From Pseudomonas sp. Root71 (lineage in GTDB: Bacteria > Pseudomonadota > Gammaproteobacteria > Pseudomonadales > Pseudomonadaceae), in contig NZ_LMHY01000029.1 of assembly GCF_001429045.1 (NCBI RefSeq), positions 389,869-453,868 of the forward strand: 64,000 nucleotides of DNA. The letters run 5' to 3'. Below, one piece after another: positions 49,812-58,963 of this stretch. Both the position numbers and the translations under genes were made by a program. Numbering within the stretch: position 1 is the stretch's first letter; each line of letters opens with the position of its first letter. The notes below the pieces were generated by a model, which saw only the letters and a program-made list of their open reading frames with translations, was not told the DNA's origin and searched no databases.

Positions 49812-51146
49812 TTACGATTCGGTGCGGCCGCTGATGCGCTGGCCCCAGGCCTTCGCGATCGTGCTTAGCTGTTGTTCATCCAGGCGTGTCAGGCGACGGT
49901 CGTCGAGCAACTGTTTGCCGGCAACCCAAAGGTGTTTCACGCAGTCCCGGCCGGTGGCGTATATAAGTTGCGAAACCGGGTCGTAGACTGGCTGCTGGGC
50001 CAGGCCCGAGAGATCGAATGCCACCATGTCCGCCGCCTTGCCGATTTCCAGCGAGCCGGTTTCGGCCTCGATACCCAGTGCCCGGGCACCGTTGAGGGTG
50101 GCCATGCGCAAGGCACGATGGGCATCGAGCGCGGTGGCCGAGCCGGCGACAGCCTTGGCCAGCAAGGCCGCGGTGCGGGTTTCGCCGAGCAGGTCCAGGT
50201 CGTTGTTGCTGGCCGCGCCATCGGTGCCGACCGCGACATTGACCCCGGCCTGCCACAGACGCTCGACCGGGCAGAACCCGCTGGCCAGCTTCAGGTTCGA
50301 TTCCGGGCAATGAATCACATTGCTGTTGCTTTCTACCAGCAGCGCCAGGTCTTCTTCGCTGATCTGGGTCATGTGAACCGCCTGGAAGCGCGGCCCCAGC
50401 AAGCCCAGGCGCGCCAGTCGGGCGAGTGGTCGTTCACCGCGCTGCTCGACCGATTGCTGCACTTCGAATGCTGTTTCATGTACGTGCATGTGAATCGAGG
50501 CGTCCAGTTCTTCGGCGATCACCCGGATTTTTTCCAGGTTTTCGTCGCCCACGGTGTAGGGTGCATGAGGGCCGAAGGTGACTTTGATGCGCTCGTGGTG
50601 CTTGAGGTCGCCAAACAGTTCAACGCCCTGACGAATGGCTTCGTCCGCCGTAGCGGCGCCCGGAATGGGGAAGTCGAGGATCGGAATCGCGATCTGCGCG
50701 CGAATGCCGCTGTTGTGCACGCGCTCGCTGGCAACCTTCGGGAAGAAGTACATGTCAGAGAAACAGGTGATGCCACCTTTGATTTGCTCGGCGATGGCCA
50801 GATCGGTGCCGTCGCGCACGAAGTCCTCGTCGACCCACTTGGCTTCGGCGGGCCAGATGTGGTTTTCAAGCCAGGTCATCAATGGCAAGTCATCGGCCAG
50901 GCCACGGAACAGCGTCATCGCCGCATGCCCGTGAGCATTGACCAGGCCGGGGCTGAGGAGCATGTCGGGCAATTCGCGGGTTTCGATTGCGTTAAGCTTC
51001 AGCGCAGCGGAACGTGGGCCGATAAACACGATGCGTCCATCACGGATGCCCACGCCATGTTCCTTGAGGACAACACCAGCGGGTTCGACGGGTACCAGCC
51101 AGGTCGGCAGCAATAACAGGTCGAGCGCAGCGGCAGTGTTCGGCAT
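49812..51146 (-). CDS. 5-methylthioadenosine/S-adenosylhomocysteine deaminase (TRZ/ATZ family)
   Basis: 444 residues from the ATG of MPNTAAALDLLLLPTWLVPV. Amidohydrolase fold with metal ligands in SPGLVNAHGHAAMTLFRG, the His of SIHMHVHETAFEV, the His in VIHCPESNLKLASG and the Asp in VAVGTDGAASNNDLD. The P. aeruginosa protein at the same place (next to ubiG and mtnA) is a methylthioadenosine deaminase that makes methylthioinosine. The frame stays open for more than a kilobase upstream, antisense to mtnA; that part is not coding. Divergent from mtnA, which acts in the same salvage pathway. Confidence 0.9.
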   Translation of the reverse strand: MPNTAAALDLLLLPTWLVPVEPAGVVLKEHGVGIRDGRIVFIGPRSAALKLNAIETRELPDMLLSPGLVNAHGHAAMTLFRGLADDLPLMTWLENHIWPAEAKWVDEDFVRDGTDLAIAEQIKGGITCFSDMYFFPKVASERVHNSGIRAQIAIPILDFPIPGAATADEAIRQGVELFGDLKHHERIKVTFGPHAPYTVGDENLEKIRVIAEELDASIHMHVHETAFEVQQSVEQRGERPLARLARLGLLGPRFQAVHMTQISEEDLALLVESNSNVIHCPESNLKLASGFCPVERLWQAGVNVAVGTDGAASNNDLDLLGETRTAALLAKAVAGSATALDAHRALRMATLNGARALGIEAETGSLEIGKAADMVAFDLSGLAQQPVYDPVSQLIYATGRDCVKHLWVAGKQLLDDRRLTRLDEQQLSTIAKAWGQRISGRTES

Positions 51147-51215
51147 CGAGGGTCGGTTCCAGTGCTTTTGTATAGGATGGCGAAGTATACCCGAGCGTCT
51201 TCGCGGGGGGATCGC

Positions 51216-51221
51216 TATAAT
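51216..51221 (+). promoter_or_regulatory. Consensus -10 element before mtnA
   Basis: TATAAT, 34 bases before the mtnA ATG, in the 108-base divergent spacer. The matching -35 is poor (AGCGTC-like), so this is only a candidate. The opposite strand has TATACT-type sequence near 51185 that could serve the deaminase gene. Confidence 0.4.
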
Positions 51222-51254
51222 CGGCGGCTTTTGTTCATGAGTGCGGGGTGAGGG

Positions 51255-52331
51255 ATGCGCGATCGACTGTTGGCTGCGGAAAAGGTAAAGGCCATCGATT
51301 GGCGTGATGGCGCTCTTCATCTGCTGGATCAGCGTATTTTGCCGTTCGAGGAAACCTGGATTGCCTACACCAGTGCAGCGGGTGTGGCCGAGGCAATCCG
51401 CTCGATGGTGGTGCGTGGCGCGCCGGCCATCGGCATTAGCGCCGCTTATGGCATCGTGCTCGCGGCCCGGGCCCGGATTGCCGAAGGTGGCGACTGGTAC
51501 GCGGCGCTGGAAGAGGATTTCATGCTGTTGGCCGATTCCCGTCCTACAGCCGTCAACCTGTTCTGGGCGCTGGGCCGCATGCACGACCGGCTTGATCGCC
51601 TGAAAGACAATGCCGATCCGCTTGAGGTACTGGAGGCCGAGGCTATCGCCATTCATGAAAGTGATCGCGAAGCCAACCTGACCATGGCGCAACTGGGTGT
51701 CGACCTGATCCGCAAGCATCAGGGCAACGCCCAGGCGATCCTGACCCATTGCAACACCGGCGCGCTGGCCACGGGTGGCTTTGGCACGGCGCTGGGGGTG
51801 ATTCGTGGCGCTTTCATCGAGGGCATGGTCGAGCAGGTCTATGTCGACGAAACCCGCCCATGGCTGCAAGGCTCGCGGCTGACCGCGTGGGAGCTGGCCA
51901 ATGAAGGCATTCCCGTGACCCTCAATGTCGATTCCGCCGCGGCGCATATCATGAAGACCAAAGGCCCTACCTGGGTCATTGTCGGCGCTGACCGGATCAC
52001 CGCCAATGGCGACGTCGCCAACAAGATTGGCACCTATCAGCTGGCGGTCAACGCCATGCACCACGGCGTTCGCTTCATGGTGGTGGCGCCGAGTTCGACC
52101 ATCGACATGAACCTGGCCAGTGGCGATGACATTCCGATTGAGGAGCGTGATGGTCGCGAGTTGCTGGAGGTCGGTGGCAAGCGAGTCGGCGCTGATGTCC
52201 ATGCCTTTAACCCGGTGTTCGACGTGACGCCGGCGGACCTGATCGATGCGATCGTCACCGAAAAAGGCATCGTCGAACGCCCGGATACGGCGAAAATGGC
52301 GCAATTGATGTGCCGTAAGCGTCTGCATTAA
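51255..52331 (+). CDS. mtnA: S-methyl-5-thioribose-1-phosphate isomerase
   Basis: 358 residues, typical. Turns methylthioribose-1-phosphate into methylthioribulose-1-phosphate in methionine salvage. Seen: VVRGAPAIGISAAYGIVLAA, the catalytic Cys in ILTHCNTGALATGGFGTALG, the Asp in VGADRITANGDVANKIGTYQ and the family block VDETRPWLQGSRLTAWEL. The deaminase encoded divergently delivers methylthioinosine, so the two genes belong to the same route. A REP pair follows, then gyrA. Confidence 0.96.
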   Translation: MRDRLLAAEKVKAIDWRDGALHLLDQRILPFEETWIAYTSAAGVAEAIRSMVVRGAPAIGISAAYGIVLAARARIAEGGDWYAALEEDFMLLADSRPTAVNLFWALGRMHDRLDRLKDNADPLEVLEAEAIAIHESDREANLTMAQLGVDLIRKHQGNAQAILTHCNTGALATGGFGTALGVIRGAFIEGMVEQVYVDETRPWLQGSRLTAWELANEGIPVTLNVDSAAAHIMKTKGPTWVIVGADRITANGDVANKIGTYQLAVNAMHHGVRFMVVAPSSTIDMNLASGDDIPIEERDGRELLEVGGKRVGADVHAFNPVFDVTPADLIDAIVTEKGIVERPDTAKMAQLMCRKRLH

Positions 52332-52755
52332 ATCATTAAGGTTGCACGAAATCCCTGTAGGAGCTGCCGAAGGTTGCGATCTTTTGATCTTCCCGGCATA
52401 AGTCGGTAGCGGTCCTGAAAAGATCGCAGCCTTCGGCGGCTCCTACAGGTCGGTGTTTACAAGTGAAAAATACGGTTGAATGCCGGTTGATCGCAGCTCT
52501 AAGCCTCTCTCGTCCCCCTCAAGCCTGTCACCGGTCAACTAACTACTCTCCATGCGCGTCTGGGGGATAGGTGCGTGGCGGCTCTTGTGATAACATCCGG
52601 CGGTTTCCAGGGTTGCCCGAAGTGGCGACCCGTACTGCGCAGATCCATGGCATAACTCGTTGATTTGTTGTAAGCCAATGCATGGCACTGAGCCTGCAGC
52701 GGCGAGCTTCGTTGGTCCTGACGAAGTTTCACCAGAAAAAGGAATCAGGCTTCTC
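52332..52755. promoter_or_regulatory. Spacer and promoter region before gyrA
   Basis: 424 bases: a family B REP pair (52354-52449), then about 300 bases that must hold the gyrA promoter. The open frame that continues 32 codons upstream of the gyrA start is not supported by family sequence. TTGTGATAACAT at 52585-52596 is an AT-rich spot but gives no well-spaced promoter. Confidence 0.5.
52354..52449. repeat. REP-type inverted pair (family B, GTAGGAG ends outward)
   Basis: (CT)GTAGGAGCTGCCGAAGGTTG(CGATCTTTT) and (AAAAGATCG)CAGCCTTCGGCGGCTCCTAC(AG); 37 bases between. The arrangement is opposite to the pair at 3361, which has the same AGCCTTCGG variant. Confidence 0.88.
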
Positions 52756-55410
52756 ATGGGCGAACTGGCCAAAGAAATCCTCCCGGTCAATATCGAAGAC
52801 GAGCTGAAGCAGTCCTACCTCGACTACGCGATGAGCGTAATTGTCGGGCGGGCACTGCCGGATGCGCGCGATGGCTTGAAGCCCGTGCACCGGCGCGTGC
52901 TGTTCGCGATGAGCGAGCTGGGCAACGACTTCAACAAGCCGTACAAGAAATCTGCCCGTGTTGTCGGTGACGTGATCGGTAAGTATCACCCGCACGGTGA
53001 TACCGCGGTGTACGACACCATCGTTCGGATGGCGCAGCCATTCTCCCTGCGCTACCTGCTGGTAGACGGCCAGGGCAACTTCGGTTCGGTGGACGGCGAC
53101 AACGCCGCGGCCATGCGATACACCGAAGTGCGCATGACCAAGCTGGCGCACGAGCTGCTGGCTGACTTGCATAAAGAAACCGTGGACTGGGTGCCGAACT
53201 ACGACGGCACCGAAATGATCCCGGCGGTCATGCCGACCCGTATTCCCAACCTGCTGGTCAACGGCTCCAGCGGTATCGCCGTGGGCATGGCGACCAACAT
53301 TCCGCCGCACAACCTCGGTGAAGTCATCGACGGTTGCCTGGCGCTCATCGACAACCCGGAACTGACTGTCGACGAGCTGATGCAATATATCCCCGGTCCG
53401 GACTTCCCGACCGCCGCGATCATCAACGGTCGCGCCGGCATCATTGAAGCCTATCGCACCGGTCGCGGTCGCATTTACATGCGCGCCCGCTCGATGATCG
53501 AAGATATTGACAAGGTCGGTGGCCGCCAGCAAATCGTCATCACCGAACTCCCTTACCAGCTGAACAAGGCGCGTCTGATCGAGAAGATCGCCGAGCTGGT
53601 AAAAGAGAAGAAGCTTGAGGGCATCACCGAACTGCGCGACGAGTCCGACAAGGACGGTATGCGCGTCGTGATCGAGTTGCGTCGCGGCGAAGTGCCTGAG
53701 GTCATCCTCAACAACCTCTACGCCCAGACCCAGCTGCAAGCGGTGTTCGGTATCAACATCGTTGCGCTGATCGACGGCCGTCCGCGGATCCTGAACCTCA
53801 AGGACCTGCTGGAAGCCTTCGTCCGTCACCGTCGCGAAGTGGTAACCCGTCGTACCGTGTTCGAACTACGTAAAGCACGCGAACGTGGTCACATCCTTGA
53901 AGGTCAAGCGGTTGCCCTGTCGAACATCGACCCGGTCATCGCCCTGATCAAGGCCTCGCCAACCCCGTCGGAAGCCAAGGAAGCGCTGATCAGCACCCCT
54001 TGGGAATCCTCGGCCGTGGTGGCAATGGTCGAGCGTGCCGGCGCCGATTCGTGCCGTCCGGAAAACCTCGATCCGCAATACGGCCTGCGCGATGGCAAGT
54101 ACTTCCTGTCGCCAGAACAGGCGCAAGCCATTCTGGAACTGCGTCTGCACCGCCTGACCGGTCTGGAACACGAAAAACTGCTGGCCGAGTATCAAGAGAT
54201 CCTCAACCAGATCGGCGAGCTGATCCGCATCCTCAACAGCGCCACGCGCCTGATGGAAGTGATCCGCGAAGAGCTGGAAGTGATTCGCGCCGAATACGGC
54301 GACGTGCGTCGTACCGAAATCCTCGATGCCCGTCTCGACCTGACCCTGGGTGACATGATCCCGGAAGAAGAGCGCGTCGTGACCATTTCCCACGGTGGCT
54401 ACGCCAAGACCCAGCCGCTGGCTGCGTACCAGGCCCAGCGTCGTGGTGGTAAAGGCAAGTCGGCGACCGGCGTCAAGGATGAGGACTACATCGCTCACCT
54501 GCTGGTTGCCAACAGCCACACCACGTTGCTGCTGTTCTCCAGCAAGGGCAAGGTGTACTGGCTGAAAACCTACGAAATCCCTGAAGCGTCCCGCGCTGCC
54601 CGTGGTCGTCCGCTGGTCAACCTGTTGCCGCTGGATGACGGTGAGTACATCACCACCATGCTGCCGGTCGAGGAATACACCGAAGGTCACTACATCTTCA
54701 TGGCTACCGCCAACGGCACCGTGAAGAAGACCCCGCTGGAATCCTTCAGTCGTCAACGCAGTGTCGGCCTGATCGCACTGGAGCTGGACGAAGGCGACGT
54801 GCTGATTTCCGCGGCCATCACCGATGGCGAGCGTGAAGTGATGCTGTTCTCCGACGGCGGCAAGGTCACCCGCTTCAAGGAATCCGACGTTCGCGCCATG
54901 GGCCGTACCGCCCGTGGTGTGCGCGGCATGCGTCTGCCGGAAGGCCAGAAGCTGATTTCCATGCTGATCCCGGAAGAAGGCAGCCAGATCCTCACCGCTT
55001 CGGCGCGTGGCTATGGCAAGCGCACGGCGATCACCGAGTTCCCTGAGTACAAGCGTGGCGGTCAGGGCGTTATCGCCATGGTCAGCAACGAACGTAACGG
55101 CCGTCTGGTCGGTGCGGTCCAGGTGCTCGACGGCGAGGAAATCATGCTGATTTCCGACCAGGGCACCCTGGTGCGCACCCGTGTCGACGAAGTGTCCAGC
55201 CTGGGTCGTAACACCCAGGGCGTGACCCTGATCAAACTGGCCAACGACGAAACACTGGTCGGGCTGGAGCGGGTTCAGGAGCCGTCGGAAGTCGAGGGTG
55301 AAGAACTCGAAGGCGAAGAGGGTGAAGGGTTTGTCGGTGAAGTCGTGATCGACGACGTTGCCGAAGACCAGCAACTCGACGCTGCCGCTGACGAAGAGCC
55401 ACAGGAATAA
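52756..55410 (+). CDS. gyrA: DNA gyrase subunit A
   Basis: 884 residues from the ATG of MGELAKEILPVNIEDELKQS. Breakage-reunion subunit of gyrase. Residues 1-520 are the winged-helix/tower part with the catalytic Tyr122 (AAMRYTEVRM); residues about 530-840 are the beta-pinwheel with the GyrA box QRRGGKGKSATG. The quinolone region reads HPHGDTAVYDTIVRM: Thr83 and Asp87, the wild-type Pseudomonas residues, so no resistance mutation at these sites. The C-terminal tail (residues 845-884) is highly acidic. A terminator follows. Confidence 0.98.
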   Translation: MGELAKEILPVNIEDELKQSYLDYAMSVIVGRALPDARDGLKPVHRRVLFAMSELGNDFNKPYKKSARVVGDVIGKYHPHGDTAVYDTIVRMAQPFSLRYLLVDGQGNFGSVDGDNAAAMRYTEVRMTKLAHELLADLHKETVDWVPNYDGTEMIPAVMPTRIPNLLVNGSSGIAVGMATNIPPHNLGEVIDGCLALIDNPELTVDELMQYIPGPDFPTAAIINGRAGIIEAYRTGRGRIYMRARSMIEDIDKVGGRQQIVITELPYQLNKARLIEKIAELVKEKKLEGITELRDESDKDGMRVVIELRRGEVPEVILNNLYAQTQLQAVFGINIVALIDGRPRILNLKDLLEAFVRHRREVVTRRTVFELRKARERGHILEGQAVALSNIDPVIALIKASPTPSEAKEALISTPWESSAVVAMVERAGADSCRPENLDPQYGLRDGKYFLSPEQAQAILELRLHRLTGLEHEKLLAEYQEILNQIGELIRILNSATRLMEVIREELEVIRAEYGDVRRTEILDARLDLTLGDMIPEEERVVTISHGGYAKTQPLAAYQAQRRGGKGKSATGVKDEDYIAHLLVANSHTTLLLFSSKGKVYWLKTYEIPEASRAARGRPLVNLLPLDDGEYITTMLPVEEYTEGHYIFMATANGTVKKTPLESFSRQRSVGLIALELDEGDVLISAAITDGEREVMLFSDGGKVTRFKESDVRAMGRTARGVRGMRLPEGQKLISMLIPEEGSQILTASARGYGKRTAITEFPEYKRGGQGVIAMVSNERNGRLVGAVQVLDGEEIMLISDQGTLVRTRVDEVSSLGRNTQGVTLIKLANDETLVGLERVQEPSEVEGEELEGEEGEGFVGEVVIDDVAEDQQLDAAADEEPQE

Positions 55411-55421
55411 GCGGGTAAGCA

Positions 55422-55453
55422 GGGGGCGGATGAAAATTCGCCCCCTTGTTGTT
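55422..55453 (+). terminator. Intrinsic terminator of gyrA
   Basis: GGGGGCG, ten-base loop, CGCCCCC followed by TTGTTGTTT, a broken T-run. Confidence 0.75.
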
Positions 55454-55485
55454 TGTCCTCAAGGAACTGTGGAATTGATTTTAAT

Positions 55486-55588
55486 GTAGGAGCTGTCGAG
55501 CGAAGCGAGGCTGCGATCTCTTGATCTGGCTCTTGCTATCACTTGGCATTAAAAGATCGCAGCCTCGCTCTGCTCGACAGCTCCTACA
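55486..55588. repeat. REP-type inverted pair (family B, GTAGGAG ends outward, GAGCGA variant)
   Basis: GTAGGAGCTGTCGAGCGAAG(CGAGGCTGCGATCTCTTGATC) and (AAAAGATCGCAGCCTCGCTC)TGCTCGACAGCTCCTAC. The central part carries CGAGCGAAGCGAG instead of CCGCAGG, a longer sub-variant also seen in the right arm at 17072. Confidence 0.88.
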
Positions 55589-55629
55589 GATTTACTGCGT
55601 GATACCACCAAATCAGAGCGAGATTGGAT

Positions 55630-56715
55630 GTGAGCAAGAGAGCCTATAACTTCTGTGCCGGTCCTGCGGCGCTTCCCGAAGCTGTCCTGCAGCGCGCCCA
55701 GGGTGAACTCCTCGACTGGCACGGCAAGGGTCTGTCGGTCATGGAAATGAGCCATCGCAGCGATGAGTTCGTGTCCATTGCCACCAAGGCCGAGCAGGAT
55801 CTGCGTGATCTGCTGAATATCCCCTCGAACTATAAAGTGCTGTTTCTGCAAGGTGGCGCCAGCCAGCAATTCGCTCAGATTCCTCTGAACCTGTTGCCGG
55901 AAAACGGCTCGGCCGACTATATCGACACCGGTATCTGGTCGCAGAAAGCCATCGAAGAAGCGTCGCGCTACGGCAATGTCAATGTTGCCGGCACCGCCAA
56001 GCCTTACGACTATTTCGCCATTCCGGGCCAGAACGAATGGACGCTGTCGAAAGACGCGGCCTACGTTCACTACGCGCCGAACGAAACCATCGGCGGTCTG
56101 GAGTTCCAGTGGATCCCGGAAACAGGCGATGTTCCGCTGGTCGCCGACATGTCCTCGGACATCCTGTCGCGCCCGGTGGATGTGTCGCGCTTCGGCATGA
56201 TCTACGCCGGCGCCCAGAAAAACATCGGCCCGAGTGGCATTGTCGTCAACATCGTTCGCGAAGACCTGTTGGGCAAGGCCCGTTCCCTGTGCCCGACCAT
56301 GCTCAATTACAAGGTCGCGGCCGATAACGGCTCGATGTACAACACTCCGCCGACCCTGGCCTGGTATCTGTCCGGCCTGGTGTTCGAGTGGCTCAAGGAG
56401 CAGGGCGGCGTCGAGGCCATCGGCAAGCTCAATGAAGTCAAGCAGCGCACGCTGTACGGCTTCATTGATGCCAGCGGCCTGTACAGCAACCCGATCAACA
56501 AGTCGGACCGCTCGTGGATGAACGTACCGTTCCGCCTGGCTGATGATCGCCTGGACAAGCCATTCCTGGCCGGTGCCGACGAGCGTGGCCTGTTGAACCT
56601 CAAGGGGCACCGTTCCGTGGGCGGCATGCGCGCCTCCATCTATAACGCCGTCGACATCAACGCCGTCAACGCGTTGATTTCGTACATGGCAGAGTTCGAG
56701 AAGGAACACGGCTAA
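55630..56715 (+). CDS. serC: Phosphoserine aminotransferase
   Basis: 361 residues from the GTG of (V/M)SKRAYNFCAGPAALPEAVL; a TTG two codons upstream is less likely because the 361-residue form is the Pseudomonas standard. PLP enzyme that makes 3-phosphoserine from 3-phosphohydroxypyruvate and also serves pyridoxine synthesis. Seen: VLFLQGGASQQFAQIPLNLL, the PLP-lysine block YAGAQKNIGPSGIVVNIVRE and SMYNTPPTLAWYLSGLVFEW. The stop overlaps the pheA start (TAATG). First gene of the aromatic supra-operon. Confidence 0.97.
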   Translation: MSKRAYNFCAGPAALPEAVLQRAQGELLDWHGKGLSVMEMSHRSDEFVSIATKAEQDLRDLLNIPSNYKVLFLQGGASQQFAQIPLNLLPENGSADYIDTGIWSQKAIEEASRYGNVNVAGTAKPYDYFAIPGQNEWTLSKDAAYVHYAPNETIGGLEFQWIPETGDVPLVADMSSDILSRPVDVSRFGMIYAGAQKNIGPSGIVVNIVREDLLGKARSLCPTMLNYKVAADNGSMYNTPPTLAWYLSGLVFEWLKEQGGVEAIGKLNEVKQRTLYGFIDASGLYSNPINKSDRSWMNVPFRLADDRLDKPFLAGADERGLLNLKGHRSVGGMRASIYNAVDINAVNALISYMAEFEKEHG

Positions 56716-57809
56716 TGTCTGAGCAAGAACTCAAGGCACTGCGCCTGCGCATTGATGCCCTGGACGAAAAGGTCCTGGAGCTGATCAGTGAGCGTGCGCG
56801 CTGCGCCCAGGAAGTCGCGCGGGTAAAGATGGCCTCGCTGGCCGAAGGCGAAGTGCCGGTGTTCTATCGTCCTGAGCGTGAAGCTCAGGTGCTCAAGCGA
56901 GTCATGGAGCGCAACCAGGGGCCGCTGGGCAATGAAGAGATGGCGCGGTTGTTCCGCGAAATCATGTCTTCGTGCCTGGCGCTCGAGCAGCCGCTGAAAG
57001 TGGCCTACCTCGGCCCTGAAGGTACGTTCACCCAGGCGGCGGCCATGAAACACTTCGGCCACGCGGTGATCAGCAAGCCGATGGCGGCGATCGATGAAGT
57101 GTTCCGTGAAGTGGCGGCGGGGGCGGTGAATTTTGGCGTGGTGCCGGTGGAGAACTCCACCGAAGGCGCGGTCAACCACACCCTCGACAGCTTCCTTGAA
57201 CACGACATGGTGATCTGCGGCGAAGTCGAACTGCGTATCCACCATCACCTGTTGGTCGGTGAAAACACCAAGACCGACAGCATTAGCCGCATCTACTCCC
57301 ACGCCCAGTCCCTGGCCCAGTGCCGCAAGTGGCTGGACGCCCATTACCCGAATGTCGAGCGCGTGGCGGTGTCCAGCAACGCCGAAGCGGCCAAGCGGGT
57401 CAAGGGTGAGTGGAACTCGGCGGCGATCGCCGGCGACATGGCGGCCGGCCTGTATGGCTTGACCCGTCTGGCTGAAAAAATCGAGGACCGTCCGGATAAC
57501 TCCACGCGCTTCCTCATGATCGGCAACCAGGAAGTGCCGCCGACCGGCGACGACAAGACCTCGATCATCGTTTCGATGAGCAACAAGCCGGGTGCGCTTC
57601 ACGAGTTGCTGGTGCCGTTCCACGACAATGGCATCGACCTGACGCGAATCGAGACTCGTCCATCGCGCAGCGGTAAATGGACCTACGTGTTCTTCATCGA
57701 CTTCGTCGGCCACCACCGCGACCCGCTGGTCAAGGGTGTGCTGGAAAAGATCAGTCAGGAAGCAGTGGCACTCAAGGTGCTGGGTTCCTACCCGAAAGCA
57801 GTTCTTTAA
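56715..57809 (+). CDS. pheA: Bifunctional chorismate mutase/prephenate dehydratase
   Basis: 364 residues. Residues 1-90 are the AroQ-type mutase (LKALRLRIDALDEKVLELIS); residues about 95-275 the prephenate dehydratase (VAYLGPEGTFTQAAAMKHFG, VVPVENSTEGAVNHTLDSFL, and NSTRFLMIGNQEV with the TRF motif); residues 285-364 an ACT domain with GALHELLVPFHDNGIDLTRI and ETRPSR, the phenylalanine feedback site. It commits chorismate to phenylalanine. The ATG overlaps the serC stop by one base, so translation is coupled; hisC follows after 13 bases. Confidence 0.97.
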   Translation: MSEQELKALRLRIDALDEKVLELISERARCAQEVARVKMASLAEGEVPVFYRPEREAQVLKRVMERNQGPLGNEEMARLFREIMSSCLALEQPLKVAYLGPEGTFTQAAAMKHFGHAVISKPMAAIDEVFREVAAGAVNFGVVPVENSTEGAVNHTLDSFLEHDMVICGEVELRIHHHLLVGENTKTDSISRIYSHAQSLAQCRKWLDAHYPNVERVAVSSNAEAAKRVKGEWNSAAIAGDMAAGLYGLTRLAEKIEDRPDNSTRFLMIGNQEVPPTGDDKTSIIVSMSNKPGALHELLVPFHDNGIDLTRIETRPSRSGKWTYVFFIDFVGHHRDPLVKGVLEKISQEAVALKVLGSYPKAVL

Positions 57810-57822
57810 GGGGCGGTAGCAA

Positions 57823-58935
57823 ATGAGTGGCAATTTCCTCGCTCTGGCACAGCCGGGCGTGCAACAACTTTCGCCTTATGTTCCGGGCAAACCCGTGGAC
57901 GAACTGGCGCGTGAGCTGGACCTCGATCCAGCCAGCATCGTCAAACTGGCGAGCAACGAAAACCCGCTGGGTGCCGGCCCCAAGGCGCTGGCGGCGATCC
58001 GCGATGCGTTGGCCGAGCTGACCCGTTATCCGGACGGCAACGGTTTTGCCCTCAAGAGCCTGCTGGCCGAGCAGTGCCGCGTCGAACTCGACCAAGTCAC
58101 GCTGGGCAACGGTTCCAACGACATCCTGGAGCTGGTCGCGCGTGCCTATCTGGCGCCGGGCCTGAATGCCGTGTTCAGCGAGCATGCGTTCGCGGTCTAC
58201 CCGATTGCCACTCAGGCGGTCGGCGCCCAGGCCAAGGTGGTTCCAGCCAAGGATTGGGGGCATGACCTGCCTGCCATGCTGGCGGCGATCGATGCCAACA
58301 CCCGCGTGGTGTTCATCGGCAACCCGAACAACCCGACCGGGACCTGGTTCGACGCCGAGGCGCTGGACGAATTCCTGCAGGATGTGCCGGAGCATGTGCT
58401 GGTCGTGCTGGACGAGGCTTACATCGAATACGCCGAAGGCAGCGATCTGCCGGATGGCCTGGACTTCCTGGCGGCTTATCCGAACCTGCTGGTTTCCCGT
58501 ACCTTCTCCAAGGCCTATGGCCTGGCTGCGCTGCGCGTGGGTTATGGCTTGTCCACGGCGGTGGTTGCAGACGTGCTGAACCGTGTGCGCCAGCCGTTCA
58601 ACGTCAACAGCCTGGCCCTGGCCGCGGCCTGTGCGGCGTTGAAGGACGAAGAGTATCTGGCGCAAAGCCGTCAGTTGAACGAGTCCGGCATGCGGCAGCT
58701 GGAAGCCGGTTTCCGTGAGCTGGGGCTGAGCTGGATCCCGTCCAGGGGCAATTTCATCTGCGTCGATCTCGGTCAGGTCGCGGCCCCGGTGTTCCAGGGC
58801 TTGCTTCGTGAAGGCGTGATCGTGCGCCCGGTGGCCAACTACGGCATGCCGAACCACCTGCGCATCACCATTGGCCTGCCGGCAGAGAACAGCCGCTTCC
58901 TTGAAGCGCTGACCAAGGTTCTGGCTCGTGGTTGA
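57823..58935 (+). CDS. hisC: Histidinol-phosphate/aromatic aminotransferase
   Basis: 370 residues, class II PLP aminotransferase of the HisC family. Seen: VKLASNENPLGAGPKALAAI, TLGNGSNDILELVARAYLAP, FIGNPNNPTGTWFDAEALDE and the PLP lysine in SRTFSKAYGLAALRVGYGL. In the Pseudomonas supra-operon this second HisC paralogue (called hisHb or hisC2) is thought to work with aromatic acids such as phenylpyruvate as well as histidinol phosphate. Its position between pheA and tyrA-aroA supports a role in phenylalanine and tyrosine synthesis. Confidence 0.95.
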   Translation: MSGNFLALAQPGVQQLSPYVPGKPVDELARELDLDPASIVKLASNENPLGAGPKALAAIRDALAELTRYPDGNGFALKSLLAEQCRVELDQVTLGNGSNDILELVARAYLAPGLNAVFSEHAFAVYPIATQAVGAQAKVVPAKDWGHDLPAMLAAIDANTRVVFIGNPNNPTGTWFDAEALDEFLQDVPEHVLVVLDEAYIEYAEGSDLPDGLDFLAAYPNLLVSRTFSKAYGLAALRVGYGLSTAVVADVLNRVRQPFNVNSLALAAACAALKDEEYLAQSRQLNESGMRQLEAGFRELGLSWIPSRGNFICVDLGQVAAPVFQGLLREGVIVRPVANYGMPNHLRITIGLPAENSRFLEALTKVLARG

Positions 58936-58963
58936 TGTCACTGCGCTGCAATCTGCCGGACCT

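Noticed and set aside
51147..52328. Upstream extension of the MTA deaminase frame to about 838 codons
   Set aside because: The extra part is antisense to mtnA; homology begins at the ATG at 51146.
52756..55410. Possible quinolone-resistance change in GyrA
   Set aside because: Thr83 and Asp87 are the normal Pseudomonas residues.
531..55588. Repeated palindromic pairs as a possible CRISPR array
   Set aside because: They are scattered singly between genes over 55 kb, not arranged in regular repeat-spacer units, and no cas gene is present.
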